Of a stretch of 64,000 nt of DNA, positions 61,950-64,000 are shown one piece after another. The position numbers and the translations under genes were made by a program. Below the pieces are notes generated by a model. It was not told the origin of the DNA. It made no database searches and saw nothing but the letters and a program-made list of their open reading frames with translations. How positions within the stretch are numbered: position 1 is the stretch's first letter; the number at the start of each line of letters is the position of its first letter. This DNA is from Thermus oshimai DSM 12092. GTDB taxonomy: Bacteria; Deinococcota; Deinococci; Deinococcales; Thermaceae. Where the stretch lies: assembly GCF_000373145.1 (NCBI RefSeq), contig NZ_KB890619.1, positions 127,982-191,981 on the forward strand, given 5' to 3'.

Positions 61950-62820
61950 ATGCCCGACGCCATCGTGGTGGGGGCGGGGATCGTGGGGGCGGCCTCCGCC
62001 TACCGCCTGGCCGAGGCCGGGCTTCGGGTCCTCCTCCTGGAGAAGGAGGCCGCCTTCGCCCAGGGCTCCACGGGCCGGAGCGCGGCCGGGGTGCGGGTGC
62101 AGTTCTCCGAGCCCGTGAACGTCCTCCTCTCCTACCGCTCCATCCTGGAGTACCGCGCCCTTCCCGAGGCCCGCTACCGGCCCATCGGCTACCTCTTCCT
62201 GGTCCCTGAGGCCCTGGCCGGGGCCCAGGAGGAGGCCCTAAGGACGCAAACGGCCCTGGGGGTCCCCGTGCGCCGGCTTTCCCTGGAGGAGGCGGAGGGC
62301 CTCGTCCCCTTCCGCAAGGAGGGCCTGGCCTTCGCTACCTTCGGCCCCCTAGACGGGGTCATAGACCCCCACGGGGCCACGGCCTTCTACCTGCAAAGGG
62401 CCCGGGCCCTGGGGGCGGAGGTGCGCTTCGCCGAACCGGTGGTGGGGGCGGAGCGCGTAGGGAGAGGCTTCCGGGTCTATACCCCTAAGGGCGCCCACGA
62501 GGCCCCTCTTGTCCTCTTGGCCACGGGGGCCTGGACGGGGGCGGTGGGGCGGCTCTTTGGGGTGGACCTCCCGGTGTGGCCCCTAAGGCGCATGGTCTTC
62601 GCCACCGCCCCCACCCCTTTCCCCCACGCCTTTCCCCTCACCGTGGACCTGGGGACGGGCTTCTACCTGCGCTCGGAAGGCCCCCGCCTCCTCCTCGGCC
62701 GCTCCAACCCCGAGGAGCGGCCGGGCTTTCTGGAGGGCATGGACTGGGGGTGGCTCGGGCCCACCCTCGAGGCCGGATTGGCCCGCTTCCCCTTCCTGGA
62801 GGAGGCGGCCTTGGACCCTA
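61950..62820 (+). pseudogene. FAD-dependent amino acid/amine oxidase-like gene, 3' end missing
   Basis: The first 290 residues are a normal DAO-family flavoprotein: DAIVVGAGIVGAASAYRLAEAGLRVLLLEKEAAFAQGSTGRSAAGVRVQFS at the N terminus, VIDPHGATAFYLQRARALG, LLATGAWTGAVGRLFG, GFYLRSEGPRLLLGRSNPEERPGF. Homology ends abruptly at about 62820. The expected C-terminal third with its GHGF-type FAD motif is absent, and low-complexity translation of unrelated DNA follows in the same open frame. The first 26 codons of another gene lie on the opposite strand from the same point. The start is 4 bases after the paaZ stop, so it was the end of the paa operon. Confidence 0.85.
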
Positions 62821-62898
62821 AGCCGTCACCTTGTATCCGGCCCGCAGGAGGCCAAGGGATAGCCCCCCACACCCGGCAAAAAGATCTACCGCCCTCAC
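62821..62898 (-). pseudogene. 5' fragment of a DNA cytosine-5 methyltransferase gene
   Basis: From GTG 62898 the minus strand reads RAVDLFAGCGGLSLGLLRAG, then YKVTA, and then meets a stop made by the adjoining sequence. DLFAGCGGLSLGL is motif I, the SAM-binding start of C5 DNA methyltransferases, and normally stands at the very N terminus as here. Only 26 codons remain; the rest has been lost at the junction with the oxidoreductase gene. TATGGT about 11 bases upstream may be its -10 box. It may have belonged to a restriction-modification system. Confidence 0.82.
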
Positions 62899-63006
62899 CA
62901 GATCGAACCTCTACCATACCGCCCATTTCCTGGGGCGAATCTCGCTTCTTTAGAACTCCAAAGGGGGGTCTTGCGGCTCCCCGTTGCTTGGCCAACAAAA
63001 CACCAA

Positions 63007-63025
63007 CGGAGGGTGGGTCCCTCCG
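63007..63025 (-). terminator. Terminator of the rightmost gene
   Basis: CGGAGGG, 5-base loop, CCCTCCG. On the minus strand it is followed by TTGGTGTTTTGTT. It lies 17 bases beyond the stop of the minus-strand gene at 63042. Confidence 0.75.
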
Positions 63026-63041
63026 CTGGCGCGCCCCGCCT

Positions 63042-64000
63042 CTACGGGAGGCTTACGGTTCCGCTCCCCACCGTGTACGTCCCACAGGCCACGGACTCCC
63101 TTATCTCCGTGTTCACGGTGAAGCCGGAGGGGTCGTTCGGGTCCAGGGCCAGCACGTTCTGGGAGGAGAGCGTGGCTGTGGCGGAAAGCTGAACCGTGTC
63201 CCCATTCCCGTAAGGCGTGTAGCCCAGGAGGCCGGTGAGGTCCGGGAAGGTGTACGAGGTGGCGCTTCCCAACCAACCCTTGGAGAGAAGGGCTTCGTAG
63301 ATGAGGTTGGGGCTCTCCAGGCTGACGCGGTAGCTCTTGAGGTCGGGGGCCGTATAGCTCAGCCCGGACACCTGGGGGTGGGCGTTGCCGTCCACGGCGA
63401 GGCTACCCGTGGGCCAGGGGTTGGGAAGGGTTACCGCGGGGTTCCCCGAGGCGAAGCCCTTGTAGGCGTAAAGACCCCGGGTTCCCCCTTCCCAGGCCAC
63501 AGCCCAGGCGACGTACCGGTCGCCCGCGGCGAAGCCCTTCACGGGACGGTAGGGGATGGGGGAAGCGTTGCCTCCGCCCAAGAACCCCCATCCCTTGTTG
63601 TCCCCGCTCAGGTAGCCCACGAAGTAGCTTTGGCTCGTGGGGGCAAACCCTGAGGGCAGGTTGAAGGTCGCGCTTCCGGGAGGGAGCACGTCGCCGTCCG
63701 CCACGGTAACCGTGGCGTTTCCGCTCGCCGTGACGTTTACCCCCCGCACCACCTTGGCCACCCGCCAGGTGTAGCTAGAATCCACCACGGCCACCACCAG
63801 ATCCTGCACCCCCGCGGGCCAGCTATTGAGGGCCACGGGCACGGGCGTGGAGGGGTTGACCACCGTGCCCGTCGCGCTTCCGCTCATCCCCCCGCTCACA
63901 AAGACAACGTCCCCTGCCTGGGCGGTGGAAAGGCCGGAGAGGTCCACGTTCACGGTGAAGCTTACCCCGCTCGCCGTGGCTGCGGAGCAGGCCACCTTGG
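63042..64000 (-). CDS. Probable extracellular protein, 5' part beyond the window
   Basis: At least 319 residues; the start is outside the window. The sequence is rich in Gly, Ser, Thr, Val and Ala with repeated beta-strand-like stretches (SFTVNVDLSGLSTAQAGDVVFVSGG, NATVTVADGDVLPPGSATFNLPSG, TVQLSATATLSSQNVLALDPND). It has two cysteines, in VACSAAT near the left limit of what is visible and in SVACGTYTVGSG near the end. These features suggest a secreted or surface protein; no family is recognised. A terminator follows, then the methyltransferase fragment on the same strand. Confidence 0.8.
   Translation of the reverse strand, partial: KVACSAATASGVSFTVNVDLSGLSTAQAGDVVFVSGGMSGSATGTVVNPSTPVPVALNSWPAGVQDLVVAVVDSSYTWRVAKVVRGVNVTASGNATVTVADGDVLPPGSATFNLPSGFAPTSQSYFVGYLSGDNKGWGFLGGGNASPIPYRPVKGFAAGDRYVAWAVAWEGGTRGLYAYKGFASGNPAVTLPNPWPTGSLAVDGNAHPQVSGLSYTAPDLKSYRVSLESPNLIYEALLSKGWLGSATSYTFPDLTGLLGYTPYGNGDTVQLSATATLSSQNVLALDPNDPSGFTVNTEIRESVACGTYTVGSGTVSLP

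Noticed and set aside
62821-63040. Insertion-sequence end at the right junction
   Set aside because: No transposase remnant, terminal inverted repeat or target duplication is visible; the DNA is explained by a methyltransferase start, an intergenic strip and a terminator.
61950-63653. A 567-codon open frame as a single flavoprotein
   Set aside because: Only the first 290 residues resemble the family; beyond 62820 the frame stays open by G+C bias and runs opposite to the methyltransferase fragment and the extracellular-protein gene.

Overview
The window is G+C-rich DNA from a Thermus species, probably chromosomal. Many proteins closely resemble Thermus thermophilus proteins as I remember them (Cas6e, the glutamine/aromatic aminotransferase, HpaB/HpaC, PaaI, PaaK). 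GTG starts, ATGA/GTGA gene overlaps and leaderless promoters are also typical of the genus. No database search was run; all family calls are from reading the translations.

Layout. (1) 1-12,490: a complete type I-E CRISPR-Cas locus. It has a WYL-domain regulator, cas3, cas8e, cas11, cas7, cas5, cas6e, cas1 and cas2, all on +. An array lies on each side and the two leaders face inward, so the arrays are transcribed away from the cas genes. Array 1 runs off the left edge. (2) 12,495-19,875: tRNA-Pro(CGG) directly against the end of array 2, then housekeeping genes (Na/Pi transporter, rsmD, coaD, purH, mnmE, hemL) with two small toxin-antitoxin-like genes. (3) 19,950-25,558, mostly minus strand: 2-oxoacid dehydrogenase E1 beta/alpha, an aminotransferase, a DUF433/DUF5615 pair whose toxin-like half is frameshifted, tpiA and a fatty-acid desaturase. 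(4) 25,668-33,217: a GAF/PAS/EAL signalling protein, dtd, two DegV proteins, serA and an MNT/HEPN pair. (5) 33,304-38,310: an operon for an envelope ABC exporter (regulator, two FtsX-like permeases, LolA-like protein, ATPase, outer-membrane-type protein). (6) 38,363-45,925: a PucR-type regulator divergent from a 4-hydroxyphenylacetate (hpa) catabolic operon. (7) 46,040-52,768: a branched-chain-amino-acid-type ABC transporter with paaI, paaK and a hotdog thioesterase. (8) 52,846-56,621: MarR-MFS exporter and a fused 5-oxoprolinase B/C protein. (9) 56,696-61,945: paaR and paaABCDZ for aerobic phenylacetate degradation. (10) From 62,821: a junction where an oxidoreductase gene (+) and the first 26 codons of a DNA cytosine methyltransferase gene (-) are both cut off, then a partial gene for a probable extracellular protein.

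How the parts work together. HpaBC, HpaD, HpaE, HpaG and a DapA-family lyase should take 4-hydroxyphenylacetate toward pyruvate and succinate semialdehyde. The ABC transporter, PaaK, PaaABCD and PaaZ should import and activate phenylacetate and open its ring. Both phenylacetate transcription units carry a perfect match to the PaaR operator (CNAACGNNCGTTNG) at the transcription start, and both also share an unassigned palindrome, GGGAC-N4-GTCCC. In the CRISPR locus an inverted repeat, CCGACA-N5-TGTCGG, lies before both cas3 and cas8e and may be the operator of the WYL protein.

Apart from the two arrays, no stretch longer than about 300 bases lacks a gene. I see no insertion sequence, rRNA gene or replication origin.
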